A DNA stretch of 64,000 bases from Streptomyces sp. T12. Lineage in GTDB: Bacteria; Actinomycetota; Actinomycetes; Streptomycetales; Streptomycetaceae. The DNA lies in contig NZ_CP117866.1 of assembly GCF_028736035.1 (NCBI RefSeq), forward strand, positions 3,720,001 through 3,784,000. The letters are read 5' to 3'. Position 1 is the first letter of the stretch. Every line of letters starts with the position of its first letter. The notes beneath the pieces are model-generated. The model was not told the DNA's origin, searched no databases, and saw only the letters and a list, made by a program, of their open reading frames with translations. The translations under genes were made by a program, and so were the position numbers. Positions 46,524 to 56,172 of this stretch are shown in pieces.

Positions 46524-47126
46524 ATGAACGATCGCATGGTGTGGATCGACTGCGAGATGACCGGCCTCTCGCTGTCCGACGACGCGCTCATCGAGGTTGC
46601 CGCCCTCGTCACCGACTCCGAGCTGAACGTACTCGGCGAAGGAGTGGACATCGTCATCCGCCCGCCGGACGCGGCGCTGGAGACGATGCCGGAGGTGGTG
46701 CGTCAGATGCACACCGCGTCCGGCCTGCTCGACGAACTCGCCGCCGGTACGACGCTGGCGGACGCCGAGGAGCAGGTGCTGGCGTACGTACGCGAGCACG
46801 TGAAAGAACCAGGCAAGGCCCCGCTGTGCGGCAACTCCGTCGGCACCGACCGCGGCTTCCTGGTGCGCGACATGCCGACGCTGGAGGACTACCTCCACTA
46901 CCGGATCGTCGACGTCTCGTCGGTCAAGGAGCTGGCCCGCCGCTGGTACCCGCGCGCCTACTTCAACAGCCCCGAGAAGAACGGCAACCACCGCGCTCTC
47001 GCCGACATCCGCGAATCCATCGCCGAACTCCGCTACTACCGCGAGGCCATCTTCGTCCCGCAGCCCGGCCCGGACTCGGACACCGCGAAGTCGATCGCCG
47101 CGAAGCACGTTCTGCCTGCTCAGTAG
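46524..47126 (+). CDS. orn: Oligoribonuclease
   Basis: A 200-residue DEDDh 3'-5' exoribonuclease that degrades 2-5-mer RNAs and pGpG from cyclic-di-GMP turnover. Exo [10 protein letters not shown] has the D-x-E pair, Exo II is [11 protein letters not shown], and Exo [15 protein letters not shown] has the final catalytic His and Asp. Located downstream of adpA, with its own start region after the adpA terminator. Known as ornA in Streptomyces, where it is needed for normal growth and sporulation. Confidence 0.96.
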   Translation: MNDRMVWIDCEMTGLSLSDDALIEVAALVTDSELNVLGEGVDIVIRPPDAALETMPEVVRQMHTASGLLDELAAGTTLADAEEQVLAYVREHVKEPGKAPLCGNSVGTDRGFLVRDMPTLEDYLHYRIVDVSSVKELARRWYPRAYFNSPEKNGNHRALADIRESIAELRYYREAIFVPQPGPDSDTAKSIAAKHVLPAQ

Positions 47127-47243
47127 GCGTGTGCGGGGGGCCGCCCAGGGGCGCCGCGAAACCTGTGCGCGAGCACCCCTTCGGACCCTGTACACTTTTT
47201 CTCGGCCGGTCGGGGACTCCACAAGAGTCGATCGCCGGTCATG

Positions 47244-47319
47244 GTGGGTGTAGCTCAGCTGGTAGAGCACCTGGTTGTGGTCCAGGATGCCGCGGGTTCG
47301 AGTCCCGTCACTCACCCCA
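47244..47319 (+). tRNA. tRNA-His (GTG anticodon), CCA encoded
   Basis: Folds as a full cloverleaf. Acceptor GTGGGTG (47244-47250) pairs with cactcac (47309-47315, one G-U); anticodon arm cctgg-ttgtggt-ccagg has GTG at 47277-47279; T arm gcggg-ttcgagt-cccgt. Discriminator C at 47316 and CCA at 47317-47319 are genomically encoded, and the preceding G (47243) is the expected G-1 of tRNA-His. Confidence 0.97.
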
Positions 47320-47323
47320 GGCA

Positions 47324-47366
47324 TTCAGCCGGTGACTTCATGACGAAGTCACCGGCTGAAGCTTTT
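47324..47366 (+). terminator. Strong terminator after tRNA-His
   Basis: Perfect 16-bp arms ttcagccggtgacttc (47324-47339) and gaagtcaccggctgaa (47345-47360), then gcttttt. Confidence 0.93.
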
Positions 47367-47664
47367 TCCGCACAGGGCGCCGTCCCCGGCTCGCACGGGG
47401 CGGTGAGTCAGAAGGCGCACGGAGCGATCATGCCGTGGCACCGCTGCGGACGGCGTTGCGCCAGTACACCTCCGGCTCGCCCAGCCGGCCGCCAGCCCCC
47501 GTCGCCGCACAAGGGGACGGCCGGGTCCGGGCCGGGCTCCGGTCGCCGCGGCGGCCAGGTCGCGGACGACGGACGCGAGGGAGGCGTCGTACTGCTGATG
47601 CCGGATCAGCTGACGGAGCAGCAGGCGCCGGTCGTTCCTGGGGCAGGCCCATAGGCTGCGCACG

Positions 47665-48186
47665 ATGTCCGAGCCCCGTGTACACGCCGAGCCCATCGTC
47701 ACCGCCCGCCTCGACCTCCTCCCGCTGCGCGTCGAGCACGCCGAGGAGATGGCCGTCGTCCTGGCGGACCCGGCGCTGCACACCTTCATCGGCGGCGCGC
47801 CCCACTCCCCCGACGACCTGCGCGCCCGCTACGAGCGGCTCGTCGCCGGATCCCCCGACCCGGGCGTCTCCTGGTGCAACTGGGTGCTGCGGCTGCGCGC
47901 GCAGTCGCGTCTCGTGGGGACGGTCCAGGCCACGGTCACAGCCGCCCAGGACCGCGGCGCCGAGATCGCCTGGGTGGTCGGCATGCCGTGGCAGGGGCGC
48001 GGGTTCGCGTCCGAGGCGGCGCGGGGGCTGGTCACCTGGCTCGGGCAACGGTCCGTCGGTACGGTCGTCGCCCACATCCACCCCGACCACCTGGCCTCGG
48101 CGGCGGTCGCCACGGCGGCGGGGCTGGCCCCGACCGAGGAGGAGCAGGACGGGGAGACGCGGTGGCGGCTGGTGCTACCCCGCTGA
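47665..48186 (+). CDS. GNAT-family N-acetyltransferase
   Basis: A 173-residue RimJ/RimL-like acetyltransferase (TARLDLLPLRVEHAEEMA). The acetyl-CoA site is IAWVVGMPWQGRGFASEAAR, matching V..Q..G.A.EA. Substrate unknown. Converges on the kinase-like gene, sharing 12 bases of 3' end with it. The ~300 bases before it hold only the tRNA terminator and no gene I can support. Confidence 0.8.
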   Translation: MSEPRVHAEPIVTARLDLLPLRVEHAEEMAVVLADPALHTFIGGAPHSPDDLRARYERLVAGSPDPGVSWCNWVLRLRAQSRLVGTVQATVTAAQDRGAEIAWVVGMPWQGRGFASEAARGLVTWLGQRSVGTVVAHIHPDHLASAAVATAAGLAPTEEEQDGETRWRLVLPR

Positions 48187-49002
48187 CGTCGCCTCCCGCC
48201 ACGCCCGCACCAACTCCCGTACGCTCCCGAAGCGTTCGTCGGGGTCGGCGCGGGTGGCCCGGTCGAGCACCGCCAGCTGGGCCGCCGTCCCCCGCCAGGC
48301 CCGCTCCTCGTCGCCGGCGTCCAGGAGGAGGCGGGTGGCGCGGCCGAGGGCGTGGACCGTGGTGCGGATGTCGATCAGCGCGCCGCGGCGGAACTCCTCC
48401 GGGGCCATGAAGCGGCGCGAGCCGGGGAGCCGGTCCGCGTCCAGCGTGAACGGGCCGGGGCGGTATTCGTCCAGGTCGATCAGGTGGAGTTCGTCGCCCT
48501 CGAAGTCGTACAGGAACGTGCCGTCGTAGAGGTCGACGGCGACGTGTCCCGCGGCCTCCACCGCCAGGTGGGCGTCCAGTACGCGGTCCACGGCACGGTG
48601 GACCCGGTCGAGCGGCAGGGCGCGGAAGCGGGCCATGGGGCTGTCCGGGTCGGCGCGGCCGCCGCGGCTGCGGAGGGTGGGGTGGTAGAGGACCTCGCCG
48701 GCGTGCCACGGCATCACCACCGCCGTACCGTCACCGCCCCGGACCCCGAACCGGTGCAGCTGCGGGACGATCACGGGATGGCGTACCGCCCGGTGGAACG
48801 CCCAGGCGCGGTCCAGGGAGCGCCGGGCCCGGTCCGTGGCCGCCTCCTTCACGAACCAGCGGTCGCCGTCCGGGAGCCGGACGCCGTACGACACACAGTC
48901 CGAGTCCTGGTCGCGGAAGGCGCGCAGCACCTCGCCGACGGAGCGCAGGTACGGCTCCACCTCGCCGACCTCGGCGAGGTCCAGCAGGGCGTGGCCGCTC
49001 AT
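48175..49002 (-). CDS. Protein kinase-like protein coupled to cebR
   Basis: A 275-residue kinase-fold protein. WFVKEAATDRARRSL carries the ATP-anchoring Lys, AVDLYDGTFLYDF is an atypical catalytic loop, and LHLIDLDEYRPG replaces DFG with DLD; a MAPEEF motif follows (SRRFMAPEEFRRGALIDIR). The VDL in place of HRD suggests altered or lost phosphotransfer, or a small-molecule kinase. Its ATG overlaps the cebR stop (ATGA), so it is translated with the cellobiose repressor. No membrane or sensor domain. Role unknown. Confidence 0.7.
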   Translation of the reverse strand: MSGHALLDLAEVGEVEPYLRSVGEVLRAFRDQDSDCVSYGVRLPDGDRWFVKEAATDRARRSLDRAWAFHRAVRHPVIVPQLHRFGVRGGDGTAVVMPWHAGEVLYHPTLRSRGGRADPDSPMARFRALPLDRVHRAVDRVLDAHLAVEAAGHVAVDLYDGTFLYDFEGDELHLIDLDEYRPGPFTLDADRLPGSRRFMAPEEFRRGALIDIRTTVHALGRATRLLLDAGDEERAWRGTAAQLAVLDRATRADPDERFGSVRELVRAWREATSAG

Positions 49003-50054
49003 GACGACGTGCGCACCACCAGTTCCGTGGCCAGTACCTCCTGCGGGCGTTCCAGTCCCCGCGACACCGCCGGCCGGCGATCCGCTATCTCGGCGAGGAG
49101 GAGGTCCAGCATCCGGCGGCCCATGTCCTCGATCGGCTGGCGGACGCTGGTGAGGGGCGGGTCCATGTGGCGGGCGATGGCCGAGTCGTCGTAGCCGACG
49201 AGGGCCACGTCCTCGGGGATGCGGTGGCCCGTCTCGCGCAGGACCTGGCGGGCGCCCGCCGCCGTCACGTCCGACGCCGCGAAGACCGCGTCCAGGTCGG
49301 GGCAGCGCTCCAGGAGCACCTTCATCGCCCGGGCGCCGCCCTCCTCCGTGAAGTCGCCCGCCTCGATCAGCCGCTCGTCCGCCTCGTGCCCCGCGTCGCG
49401 CAGGGCCTCGCGGTAGCCGTCGACGCGGCGCTGGGCACCGTAGACGTCGAGGCGGCCGGTGATGTGGGCGATCCGCGTACGGCCGCGGGACAGCAGGTGC
49501 TCGACGGCCGAGCGGGCGCCGCCGTAGTTGTCGGAGTCCACCGAGGTCAGGGTCTCCGCCGCCGACCTCGGGCCGCTGATCACCGCCGGGATCTCCAGCT
49601 GGGACAGCAGGTCCGGCAGGGGGTCGTCCGCGTGGACCGAGACCAGCAGGACGCCGTCGACGCGGTGTGCCGCCAGGTACTGGGCCAGGCGGCGGCGTTC
49701 CCGGTCGCTGCCCGCGAAGATCAGCAGCAGCTGCATCTCCGTCTCGGAGAGCTCGGCGCCCACGCCCTTCAGCATGTCCGAGAAGTACGGTTCCGCGAAG
49801 AACCGTGTCTCCGGCTCGGGCACGACCAGCGCGATCGCGTCCGTACGGTTCGCCGCCAGAGCTCGGGCCGCCGTGTTCGGGACGTAGCCCAGCTCCGCCA
49901 CCGCCGCTTCCACCGCCGCGCGGGTCGCGTCGCTGACCCGGGGCGAGCCGTTGATCACCCGGGAGACGGTGCCCCGGCCCACGCCGGCGCGGGCCGCCAC
50001 CTCTTCGAGGGTGGGCCGACCGCCGCTTCGGCCCCGCGCTCCGTGGGTTGCCAT
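48999..50054 (-). CDS. cebR: CebR, LacI-family repressor of cellobiose utilisation
   Basis: A 351-residue LacI-type repressor. The N-terminal helix-turn-helix is PTLEEVAARAGVGRGTVSRV followed by the INGSPRVSDATR hinge region, then a sugar-binding domain (HITGRLDVYGAQRRVDGYRE; ALVGYDDSAIARHMDPPLTS). ATG 50054 is used, since homology begins there and the upstream ORF is leader. Divergent from cebEFG-bglC, with TGGGAGCGCTCCCA operators ahead of cebE and bglC matching known CebR boxes. Cellobiose or cellotriose is the expected inducer. The kinase-like gene is coupled to its stop. Confidence 0.92.
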   Translation of the reverse strand: MATHGARGRSGGRPTLEEVAARAGVGRGTVSRVINGSPRVSDATRAAVEAAVAELGYVPNTAARALAANRTDAIALVVPEPETRFFAEPYFSDMLKGVGAELSETEMQLLLIFAGSDRERRRLAQYLAAHRVDGVLLVSVHADDPLPDLLSQLEIPAVISGPRSAAETLTSVDSDNYGGARSAVEHLLSRGRTRIAHITGRLDVYGAQRRVDGYREALRDAGHEADERLIEAGDFTEEGGARAMKVLLERCPDLDAVFAASDVTAAGARQVLRETGHRIPEDVALVGYDDSAIARHMDPPLTSVRQPIEDMGRRMLDLLLAEIADRRPAVSRGLERPQEVLATELVVRTSS

Positions 50055-50292
50055 GGGGCTCCGCCTTCCGCCGTTGTTCTTCACGCTGGCCTGGAATTTA
50101 ACAGTCCCGTCAGGGAGAGTGACCGTCCCCGGCACTGCCGCCCCGGACCCCCGCTTCGGCCTGGACCGCCTCGCCCTCAGCCGCCGGACCGGATCCAGCG
50201 GGTCCAGTTAACGGCCCGATAACTGAACGCATCTCTCTGCTCCGAGTCCCTTGACACCCCCGCCCGGACCGACGAACCTTCAACTCATCACC

Positions 50293-50310
50293 TGTGGGAG
50301 CGCTCCCACA
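50293..50310. promoter_or_regulatory. cebE: CebR operator upstream of cebE
   Basis: TGTGGGAGC-GCTCCCACA is a perfect 18-bp palindrome containing the CebR box TGGGAGCGCTCCCA, 117 bases before cebE. In the same ~370-base divergent region a second dyad, CAGTTA-N9-TAACTG (50205-50225), lies nearer cebR. No gene is seen between 50055 and 50426. Confidence 0.93.
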
Positions 50311-50426
50311 GTACCTGACACATACACATCCCGCACGTTCCCCGCCCGAGCCGCAGCGAGAACAATGAACGGGCCCAACAGTGCAGTTGGCCGGGGGGTC
50401 GGCACGTCAGGCAACAGGAGGACGCA

Positions 50427-51752
50427 ATGCGCACGAGTACCCGTGGGTCCCGCCGGCTGGTGGCCCTCGCGGCCGCGGCCGCGCTGACGACAGGGCTGCT
50501 CGCCGGCTGCGCCGAGGACTCGGACGACAGCTCTCCGAACGAGGGCGGTGGCAACGGCGGCGGCGGCAAGACCACGCTCACCGTCGGCACCTTCGGCACC
50601 TTCGGCTACAAGCAGGCCGGCCTCTACGACGAGTACATGAAGCTCCACCCCGACATCAGCATCAAGGAGAACGTCACCACCCGTACCGACGTCTACTGGC
50701 CGAAGGTCCTCACCCGCCTGCAGGCCGGGTCCGGTGCCGACGACATCCAGGCGATCGAGATCATGAACGTCACCGAGGCCGTGCAGACGCAGGCCGACAA
50801 GTTCGTCGACCTCGGCAAGGAGGTCGACAAGTCGCAGTGGCTGGGCTGGAAGAACGCCCAGGCCACCACCAAGGACGGCAAGCTGATCGGCCTCGGCACC
50901 GACGTCGGCCCGATGGCGATCTGCTACCGCAAGGACCTGTTCGAGAAGGCCGGCCTGGAGACCGACCGCACCAAGCTCGCCGCACAGTGGAAGGGCGACT
51001 GGGGCAAGTACGTCGACCTGGGCAAGGAGTACATGAAGAAGGCGCCGAGCGGCACCAAGTTCGTGGACTCGGCCTCCTCGGTCTACAACGCGGCCCTCGG
51101 CGGCGCGGCCGAGCGCTACTACAAGGACGACGGCACCGTCGACTGGGACAAGTCGCAGGGCGTCAAGAACGCCTGGGACGTCGCCATGGACGTGGCGACC
51201 AGCGACATGTCGGCGAAGCTGAAGCAGTTCGACAAGCCGTGGGACCAGGGCTACGCCAACGGCACCTTCGCGACGGTGGCCTGCCCGGCCTGGATGATCG
51301 GCTACATCCTGGAGAAGTCCGGTGACTCCGGCAAGGGCAAGTGGGACGTGGCGGCGGCGCCGACCGCGTCCAACTGGGGCGGTTCGTTCATCGGCGTGCC
51401 GACCTCGGGCAAGCACCAGAAGGAGGCCATCGCGCTGGCGAAGTGGCTGACCGCGCCCGAGCAGCAGGCGAAGGTCTTCGCCAAGCAGGCCAGCTTCCCG
51501 TCGACCCCGTCGGCGTACTCCACCCTGAAGCCGGCCGCCGCCACCACGGAGTACTTCTCGAACGCGCCGATCACGCAGATCTTCTCCGACTCGGCGAAGA
51601 CCATCCCGTCCCAGTACTTCGGGATCAAGGACCAGGCGATCAACACCGCGCTGACCGACATCGGCATCCTCCAGGTCGAGCAGAAGGGCAAGACGCCTGA
51701 CCAGGGCTGGGACGCCGCGTCCAAGGAGATCAAGGACGTGCTCGGCCAGTGA
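50427..51752 (+). CDS. cebE: Cellobiose/cellotriose-binding lipoprotein CebE
   Basis: A 441-residue ABC extracellular solute-binding protein (family 1). Lipobox LLAGC with Cys28, then a Gly/Asp-rich spacer and the binding fold (LTVGTFGTFGYKQAGLYDEYMK in two parts; MAICYRKDLFEKAGL; ACPAWMIGYILE). GGAGGA lies 7 bases before ATG 50427. First gene of the importer operon, with a GTGA overlap to cebF. Uptake of cellulose breakdown products is the known role of the orthologue. Confidence 0.93.
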   Translation: MRTSTRGSRRLVALAAAAALTTGLLAGCAEDSDDSSPNEGGGNGGGGKTTLTVGTFGTFGYKQAGLYDEYMKLHPDISIKENVTTRTDVYWPKVLTRLQAGSGADDIQAIEIMNVTEAVQTQADKFVDLGKEVDKSQWLGWKNAQATTKDGKLIGLGTDVGPMAICYRKDLFEKAGLETDRTKLAAQWKGDWGKYVDLGKEYMKKAPSGTKFVDSASSVYNAALGGAAERYYKDDGTVDWDKSQGVKNAWDVAMDVATSDMSAKLKQFDKPWDQGYANGTFATVACPAWMIGYILEKSGDSGKGKWDVAAAPTASNWGGSFIGVPTSGKHQKEAIALAKWLTAPEQQAKVFAKQASFPSTPSAYSTLKPAAATTEYFSNAPITQIFSDSAKTIPSQYFGIKDQAINTALTDIGILQVEQKGKTPDQGWDAASKEIKDVLGQ

Positions 51753-52777
51753 GCAGTTCCAAGCAGGCCCTCGCGCACGCCGCGAGCGCCGACGCCGCGC
51801 CCGGTGACCAGCCGGGCGCGGCCGGCCGCGCGCACGGTCGCGGTACGCCGCCTCCGCCGGGCCCGGATTCCTGGCGGAGCCGGCTGTACCGCTGGGACAT
51901 GAAGGCGTCGCCGTACGCGTTCATCGCCCCCTTCTTCATCGTCTTCGGGGCGTTCTCGCTCGTCCCGCTGCTCTATACGGCCTGGTACTCGCTGCACAAC
52001 GTGCAGCTGGCCAACCTCGACGGCCAGACCTGGACCGGCCTGGACAACTACCAGAACCTGCTGTCCTCGGACTTCTTCTGGAACGCGCTGTGGAACACCT
52101 GCACCATCGGCGTGATCTCCACGGTGCCGCAGCTGCTGATGGCGATCGGCCTGGCGCACCTGCTCAACTACAAGCTGCGCGGCTCGACCGTGTGGCGGGT
52201 CGTGATGCTCACCCCGTACGCCACCTCGGTGGCGGCGGCGACGCTGGTGTTCGTGCTGCTGTACTCCTGGGACGGCGGCATGATCAACTGGCTGCTGGAG
52301 TTCGTCGGCATCGATCCGGTCAACTGGCGTGAGTCCGACTGGGGTTCACAGTTCGCGGTCTCGTCGATCGTGATCTGGCGCTGGACCGGCTACAACGCGC
52401 TGATCTACCTGGCGGCGATGCAGGCGATCCCGGCCGACCTCTACGAGTCCGCGGCGATCGACGGCGCCAACCGCTGGCAGCAGTTCCTCCATGTGACGAT
52501 CCCGCAGCTGCGGCCGACGATCCTGTTCACAGTGGTCGTCTCGACGATCGGCGCGACCCAGCTCTTCGGTGAGCCCCTGCTGTTCGGCGGGGTGAGCGGT
52601 TCGAAGGGCGGCTCCGAGCACCAGTACCAGACGCTCGGGCTGTACATGTACGACCAGGGCTGGATCATCGGCAACCTCGGCAAGGCCTCTGCCATCGCCT
52701 GGACGATGTTCCTGATCCTGCTGATCGTCGCCGTGATCCAACTGCTGGTGTCCCGACGGCTGAGGAAGTCCCAATGA
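51749..52777 (+). CDS. cebF: Cellobiose ABC permease CebF
   Basis: A 342-residue MalF-like permease. A long polar N-terminus (~50 residues) precedes six transmembrane helices. The EAA loop that contacts the ATPase is ESAAIDGANRWQQFLHVTIP. Start GTG 51749 overlaps the cebE stop. No ATPase gene lies here; such sugar importers in Streptomyces share the MsiK ATPase encoded elsewhere. Confidence 0.93.
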   Translation: MSSSKQALAHAASADAAPGDQPGAAGRAHGRGTPPPPGPDSWRSRLYRWDMKASPYAFIAPFFIVFGAFSLVPLLYTAWYSLHNVQLANLDGQTWTGLDNYQNLLSSDFFWNALWNTCTIGVISTVPQLLMAIGLAHLLNYKLRGSTVWRVVMLTPYATSVAAATLVFVLLYSWDGGMINWLLEFVGIDPVNWRESDWGSQFAVSSIVIWRWTGYNALIYLAAMQAIPADLYESAAIDGANRWQQFLHVTIPQLRPTILFTVVVSTIGATQLFGEPLLFGGVSGSKGGSEHQYQTLGLYMYDQGWIIGNLGKASAIAWTMFLILLIVAVIQLLVSRRLRKSQ

Positions 52778-53676
52778 GCGCAAGTGAACTGACGATTCCT
52801 CAGGTCGAGAAGGATCAGAAGCCCAAGCGCGAGCGCCCCCGGGGGATGGGCGCGGGCAAGCAACTGCACGCCGGCCCGCTCACCTACGTCGTCCTGACCG
52901 TCTTCGCGCTGGTCTCGCTGGCCCCGCTGGTGTGGACGGCGATCGCGGCCTCGCGCACCGACCGGCGGCTCGCGGAGACCCCGCCACCGCTGTGGTTCGG
53001 CGGGAACCTGTTCAAGAACATGGAGCGGGCCTGGGAGGAGGGCGGGCTCGGCACCGCGATGTTCAACACCACGTTCGTCGCGGCCACGATCACCATCAGT
53101 ACGGTGGTGTTCGCCACCCTCGCCGGCTTCGCCTTCGCCAAGCTGCGGTTCCGGTTCTCCGGCGTCCTGCTGATGCTGACGATCGGCACGATGATGGTCC
53201 CGCCGCAGCTGGCGGTCGTACCCCTGTATCTGTGGATGGCGGACCTCGGCTGGTCGAACCAGCTCCAGACGGTCATCCTGCCGACGCTGTGCACGGCCTT
53301 CGGTACGTTCTTCATGCGCCAGTACCTGCTGCAGGCGCTGCCGACCGAGCTGATCGAGGCGGCGCGGGTGGACGGCGCGAGCAGTCTGCGGGTCGTCTGG
53401 CACGTGGTCTTCCCGGCGGCCCGGCCGGCGATGGCGGTCCTCGGCCTGCTGACCTTCGTGTTCGCCTGGAACGACTTCCTGTGGCCGATCATCGCCCTGA
53501 ACCAGGAGAACCCGACCGTGCAGGTCGCCCTCAACTCCCTCGGCACCGGTTACGTCCCCGACCAAGCGGTGATCATGGCGGGCGCCCTGCTCGGCACGCT
53601 GCCGCTGCTGATCGCCTTCCTGCTGTTCGGCAAGCAGATCGTGGGCGGCATCATGCAGGGCGCGGTCAAGGGCTGA
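52774..53676 (+). CDS. cebG: Cellobiose ABC permease CebG
   Basis: A 300-residue MalG-like permease with six helices ([20 protein letters not shown] first). The EAA loop is [23 protein letters not shown] 52774 overlaps the cebF stop (ATGA). The gap to bglC (167 bases) is a strikingly pyrimidine-rich tract (53740-53815). Confidence 0.93.
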   Translation: MSASELTIPQVEKDQKPKRERPRGMGAGKQLHAGPLTYVVLTVFALVSLAPLVWTAIAASRTDRRLAETPPPLWFGGNLFKNMERAWEEGGLGTAMFNTTFVAATITISTVVFATLAGFAFAKLRFRFSGVLLMLTIGTMMVPPQLAVVPLYLWMADLGWSNQLQTVILPTLCTAFGTFFMRQYLLQALPTELIEAARVDGASSLRVVWHVVFPAARPAMAVLGLLTFVFAWNDFLWPIIALNQENPTVQVALNSLGTGYVPDQAVIMAGALLGTLPLLIAFLLFGKQIVGGIMQGAVKG

Positions 53677-53830
53677 GGCCCCGTCGTATCGCCTTTGCCG
53701 TACGTCACTTGGGGCCGGGTCACCGCCGTCCCGGCCCCTCATGCCCTCACTCCCCATTCCCCCATTCCCCCATTTCCTCGTTTCCCCATCCCCACCTCCC
53801 CTCCTACCCGTCGGTCTCCACGACCCCCAA

Positions 53831-53844
53831 TGGGAGCGCTTCCA
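53831..53844. promoter_or_regulatory. bglC: CebR operator overlapping the bglC ribosome site
   Basis: TGGGAGCGCTTCCA matches the CebR box at 13 of 14 positions. Its GGGAG is also the best Shine-Dalgarno for ATG 53844, and the last A is the first base of that start codon. Confidence 0.85.
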
Positions 53845-55274
53845 TGCCTGAGCCCATGTCCTCCGTGTCCTTTCCTCCCGCCTTCCTCTGGGGCGCGGCG
53901 ACGTCCGCATACCAGATCGAGGGGGCGGTGCGGGAAGACGGCCGCACCCCGTCCATCTGGGACACCTTCAGCCATACGCCGGGCCGGACGGCCGGCGGCG
54001 AGCACGGTGACATCGCTGTCGACCACTACCACCGCTACCGCGAGGACGTGGCGATGATGGCCGATCTGGGGCTGTCGGCGTACCGCTTCTCGATCTCCTG
54101 GTCGCGGGTGCAGCCGACGGGCCGGGGCCCGGCCGTGCAGCGGGGCCTGGACTTCTACCGCCGCCTGGTGGACGAGCTGCTGGCGCACGGCATCAAGCCC
54201 GCCGTCACCCTCTACCACTGGGACCTCCCCCAGGAGCTGGAGGACGCGGGCGGCTGGCCGGAGCGCGACACGGCGTACCGGTTCGCCGAGTACGCGCAGA
54301 TCGTCGGCGAGGCGCTCGGCGACCGCGTGGAGCAGTGGATCACGCTCAACGAGCCGTGGTGCAGCGCGTTCCTGGGCTACGGGTCGGGGGTGCACGCGCC
54401 GGGCCGCACCGAGCCGCTGGCGACGCTGCGGGCCTCCCACCACCTCAACCTGGCGCACGGGCTTGGCGCTTCGGCCCTGCGCTCGGTGATGCCGGCCCGC
54501 AACTCGGTGGCCCTCAGCCTCAACTCCTCGGTGGTACGGCCGCTCTCCCAGGACCCCGCGGACCTGGCGGCGGCCCGGAAGATCGACGACCTGGCCAACG
54601 GGATCTTCCACGGCCCGATCCTGCACGGCGCGTACCCGGAGAGCCTGTACGCGGCGACGGAGCCGGTCACCGACTGGTCGTACGTCCTGGAGGGCGACCT
54701 GGCGGCGATCAACCAGCCGTTGGACGCGCTGGGGTTGAACTACTACACCCCGACGCTGGTGTCGGTGGCCGAGACCGGGGCCGACGGCCCGCGGGCGGAC
54801 GGCCACGGGGCGAGCGAACACTCGCCGTGGCCCTGTTCGGACGACGTGATGTTCCACCAGACCCCGGGCGACCGCACCGAAATGGGCTGGACGATCGACC
54901 CGACCGGCCTGCACGAGCTGATCATGCGGTACACGCGCGAGGCACCGGGCCTGCCGCTGTACATCACCGAGAACGGCGCGGCGTACGACGACAAGCCGGA
55001 CCCCGACGGCCGCGTCCACGACCCGGAGCGCATCGCCTACCTGCACGGCCACCTCTCCGAGGTCCGCCGTGCGATCGCCGACGGCGCCGACGTCCGGGGC
55101 TACTACCTGTGGTCCCTGATGGACAACTTCGAGTGGGCGTACGGCTACGGGAAGCGGTTCGGGGCGGTGTACGTCGACTACTCCACGCTCGTCCGGACGC
55201 CGAAGTCGAGCGCGTACTGGTACGGGAAGGCGGCGCGGACGGGGGTGTTGCCGGCGGTGGAGACGGCTCTCTAG
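53844..55274 (+). CDS. bglC: Intracellular beta-glucosidase BglC (GH1)
   Basis: A 476-residue cytoplasmic GH1 enzyme that hydrolyses imported cellobiose/cellotriose to glucose. N-terminal [20 protein letters not shown] is the GH1 signature; acid/base Glu is in TLNEPWCS and the nucleophile Glu in [27 protein letters not shown] closes the active site. Start ATG 53844 (or 53856) lies right at the CebR operator. Last gene of the ceb cluster. Confidence 0.95.
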   Translation: MPEPMSSVSFPPAFLWGAATSAYQIEGAVREDGRTPSIWDTFSHTPGRTAGGEHGDIAVDHYHRYREDVAMMADLGLSAYRFSISWSRVQPTGRGPAVQRGLDFYRRLVDELLAHGIKPAVTLYHWDLPQELEDAGGWPERDTAYRFAEYAQIVGEALGDRVEQWITLNEPWCSAFLGYGSGVHAPGRTEPLATLRASHHLNLAHGLGASALRSVMPARNSVALSLNSSVVRPLSQDPADLAAARKIDDLANGIFHGPILHGAYPESLYAATEPVTDWSYVLEGDLAAINQPLDALGLNYYTPTLVSVAETGADGPRADGHGASEHSPWPCSDDVMFHQTPGDRTEMGWTIDPTGLHELIMRYTREAPGLPLYITENGAAYDDKPDPDGRVHDPERIAYLHGHLSEVRRAIADGADVRGYYLWSLMDNFEWAYGYGKRFGAVYVDYSTLVRTPKSSAYWYGKAARTGVLPAVETAL

Positions 55275-55284
55275 CCGCGCGCGG

Positions 55285-55319
55285 CGGGAACGGGAACGGG
55301 AACGGGAGCGGGAACGGGG
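55285..55319. repeat. Short gggaac hexamer array
   Basis: Five to six units of cgggaac with one variant (cgggagc), just after bglC. It overlaps no gene. Confidence 0.7.
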
Positions 55320-55327
55320 GTGGAGGC

Positions 55328-55362
55328 GGGGCGCGGCACAGTGAAGGGGAGTGCCGCGCCCC
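55328..55362 (+). terminator. Terminator after bglC
   Basis: Perfect 12-bp arms ggggcgcggcac (55328-55339) and gtgccgcgcccc (55351-55362), 54 bases after the bglC stop. Confidence 0.8.
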
Positions 55363-55529
55363 GGGCCGGTGACGGGGGGCGAGCCTCGTTGGCGGCCTTT
55401 CGCCGTGCCCGTACGTGTTCGCCCTCACTCACAGGAACCGCTCAGCGGCCCCGCAGACGCCGCTCAGCGGGGAGGCGTTTCATCAGGTGGAACGGGCTCA
55501 TGGGGCCTCGTGGAACACCGGAGGACGTC

Positions 55530-56102
55530 ATGGGATTGTTCGCGCTGGTCGTGTCGGGGCTGTTGGTCGCCGCGGTGGTGGCTTTCGCCACGCGGGCGAG
55601 GCGGCCTGAAGGGGCGCGAGAGCCGGCATACGACGCAGCTGTCGGCGCGGACGCCGAGGCCCGCCACTGGGTGGAGCTGCTGGGCGGCAGCCTGTCCACC
55701 CTCGATGCGGGCGACCGCAAGATCGCCGCCCAGGCCCTGGCGGATGCCACGGAACGCTACCGGGCGGCGCAGGGGCAGCTGACCCCGTCGTTCGGGCCCG
55801 TCCAGTACGCCCTGGTGACCCGTACGGCGGTCGAGGGGCTGCACCACGTCCGCACCGCCCGCCTGGCCCTGGGCCTGGACGCGGGGCCCGCGCTGCCGGA
55901 CTCGGGCGTGGTCACCATCGGCGTCCGGACATACGCCGCCTCCGACCGGGCCTCGGCCGCGACGCCCTACCACTACCCGGGCGGGGTCGTCGGTGAGCGC
56001 CGGGTGCCCGGCGGCTGGTACAGCACACCGTGGTGGAAGACGGCGCTTGTGGCGGGTGCCGCGGGGGTCGGCGCGGGCGACACGAAGGCGGTGAGGCGGT
56101 GA
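55530..56102 (+). CDS. Membrane-anchored hypothetical protein (190 aa)
   Basis: ATG 55530 with GGAGGA 6 bases upstream. A single N-terminal transmembrane helix (MGLFALVVSGLLVAAVVAF) followed by a helical region (ADAEARHWVELLGGSLSTLD, AAQALADATERYRAAQ) and a Tyr/Gly-rich end. Resembles small Streptomyces membrane proteins of unknown function; no domain named. Converges on the chitinase gene. Confidence 0.7.
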   Translation: MGLFALVVSGLLVAAVVAFATRARRPEGAREPAYDAAVGADAEARHWVELLGGSLSTLDAGDRKIAAQALADATERYRAAQGQLTPSFGPVQYALVTRTAVEGLHHVRTARLALGLDAGPALPDSGVVTIGVRTYAASDRASAATPYHYPGGVVGERRVPGGWYSTPWWKTALVAGAAGVGAGDTKAVRR

Positions 56103-56172
56103 GGCGTACGCGCCCCGGCCGGATGGGGGGAAGACCGGCCGGGACGCCCCCCGTGTCCTGATCGTCGATCGG

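Noticed and set aside
47244..47319. tRNA-His as an active attB with a nearby integrated element
   Set aside because: No integrase or duplicated tRNA 3' end flanks it; a perfect terminator follows.
47349..47663. Minus-strand ORF beginning VRSLWACPRNDRRLLLRQLI between tRNA-His and the acetyltransferase
   Set aside because: Its first ~35 residues look protein-like, but it starts 1 base from the divergent gene, has no ribosome site and runs through the tRNA terminator.
53740..53815. Pyrimidine-rich tract before bglC as a regulatory element or origin
   Set aside because: Simple low-complexity cccat-type sequence with no dyad or known motif.
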